Below are positions 63,832-64,000 of a stretch of DNA of 64,000 nucleotides, in pieces; position 1 is the stretch's first letter; each line of letters opens with the position of its first letter. The notes beneath the pieces were generated by a model, which did not search any database, was not told the origin of the DNA, and saw only the letters and a list, made by a program, of their open reading frames with translations. Source of the DNA: Casuarina equisetifolia (lineage: Eukaryota; Streptophyta; Magnoliopsida; Fagales; Casuarinaceae); the NCBI GenBank assembly GCA_028551475.1, contig CM052359.1:4713583-4777582 (forward strand). Direction: 5' to 3'. Both the position numbers and the translations under genes were made by a program.

Positions 63832-64000
63832 CTGCAAAAAAACCACAAAGAAGGAAATATGATGATAATCACAAAAGAGAAGTAAAAAGACAACCATGTA
63901 AACCGCATATGGATCTCATTTTCCTATAAAAAGTAACTTAATTTTGTCTTTGAAACCCATTATGAAGTACTTAGACATATAAAAATGATAAGATAATCAT

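Overview
This is a stretch of nuclear chromosome from a core eudicot plant. It is AT-rich, with intron-containing genes (GT-AG borders), long intergenic stretches full of decayed Copia retrotransposons, and endogenous pararetrovirus (Caulimoviridae) debris. The gene sequences and the virus-derived pieces would fit a woody dicot such as grapevine, but the species is an inference.

Layout. 0.7-4.7 kb: the 3' exons of an FAR-17a/AIG1-like (ADTRP-type) multispanning membrane protein gene that begins left of the window, followed by two broken tandem copies. 4.7-16.4 kb: a repeat island in which two minus-strand pararetrovirus pieces (4.7-6.5 and about 14.9-16.4 kb) flank nested and mutually inverted Copia remnants. 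17.3-26.4 kb: a gene cluster with a divergent PIN2-like auxin efflux carrier (+), a seipin (-) and a PPR-DYW organelle RNA-editing factor (-). 26.4-37.7 kb: an old plus-strand Copia element interrupted by a second, complete but dead, minus-strand Copia with 200-bp LTRs and an ATTAT target-site duplication. 37.7-41.2 kb: AT-rich intergenic DNA. 41.2-50.7 kb: a group I WRKY transcription factor (+) and a pectin methylesterase (-). 51.5-52.4 kb: a plus-strand pararetrovirus reverse-transcriptase relic. 54-59 kb: a small C2H2 zinc-finger protein (-) and a PFA-DSP type phosphatase (-). 60.2-62.8 kb: a degenerate repeat array of about 210-bp period followed by nuclear psaL (photosystem I subunit XI, +). 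63.6 kb to the right edge: the last exon of a CRIB-motif ROP effector (RIC) gene (-) that continues outside the window.

The genes are independent single-copy plant genes, not an operon or pathway. All exon structures given here were built by hand from splice signals and reading-frame continuity; every exon join listed keeps the frame. The most noteworthy observations are the PIN2-like carrier with a shortened hydrophilic loop and lost trafficking and phosphorylation motifs, a dense cluster of W-box (TTGAC) motifs in a retroelement leader close to Copia gag, an inverted arrangement of internally deleted Copia copies, an apparently exact 71-bp repeat inside an otherwise old retroelement, and an 11-residue tandem duplication in the seipin lumenal domain. 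I did not find a wholly new biological system.
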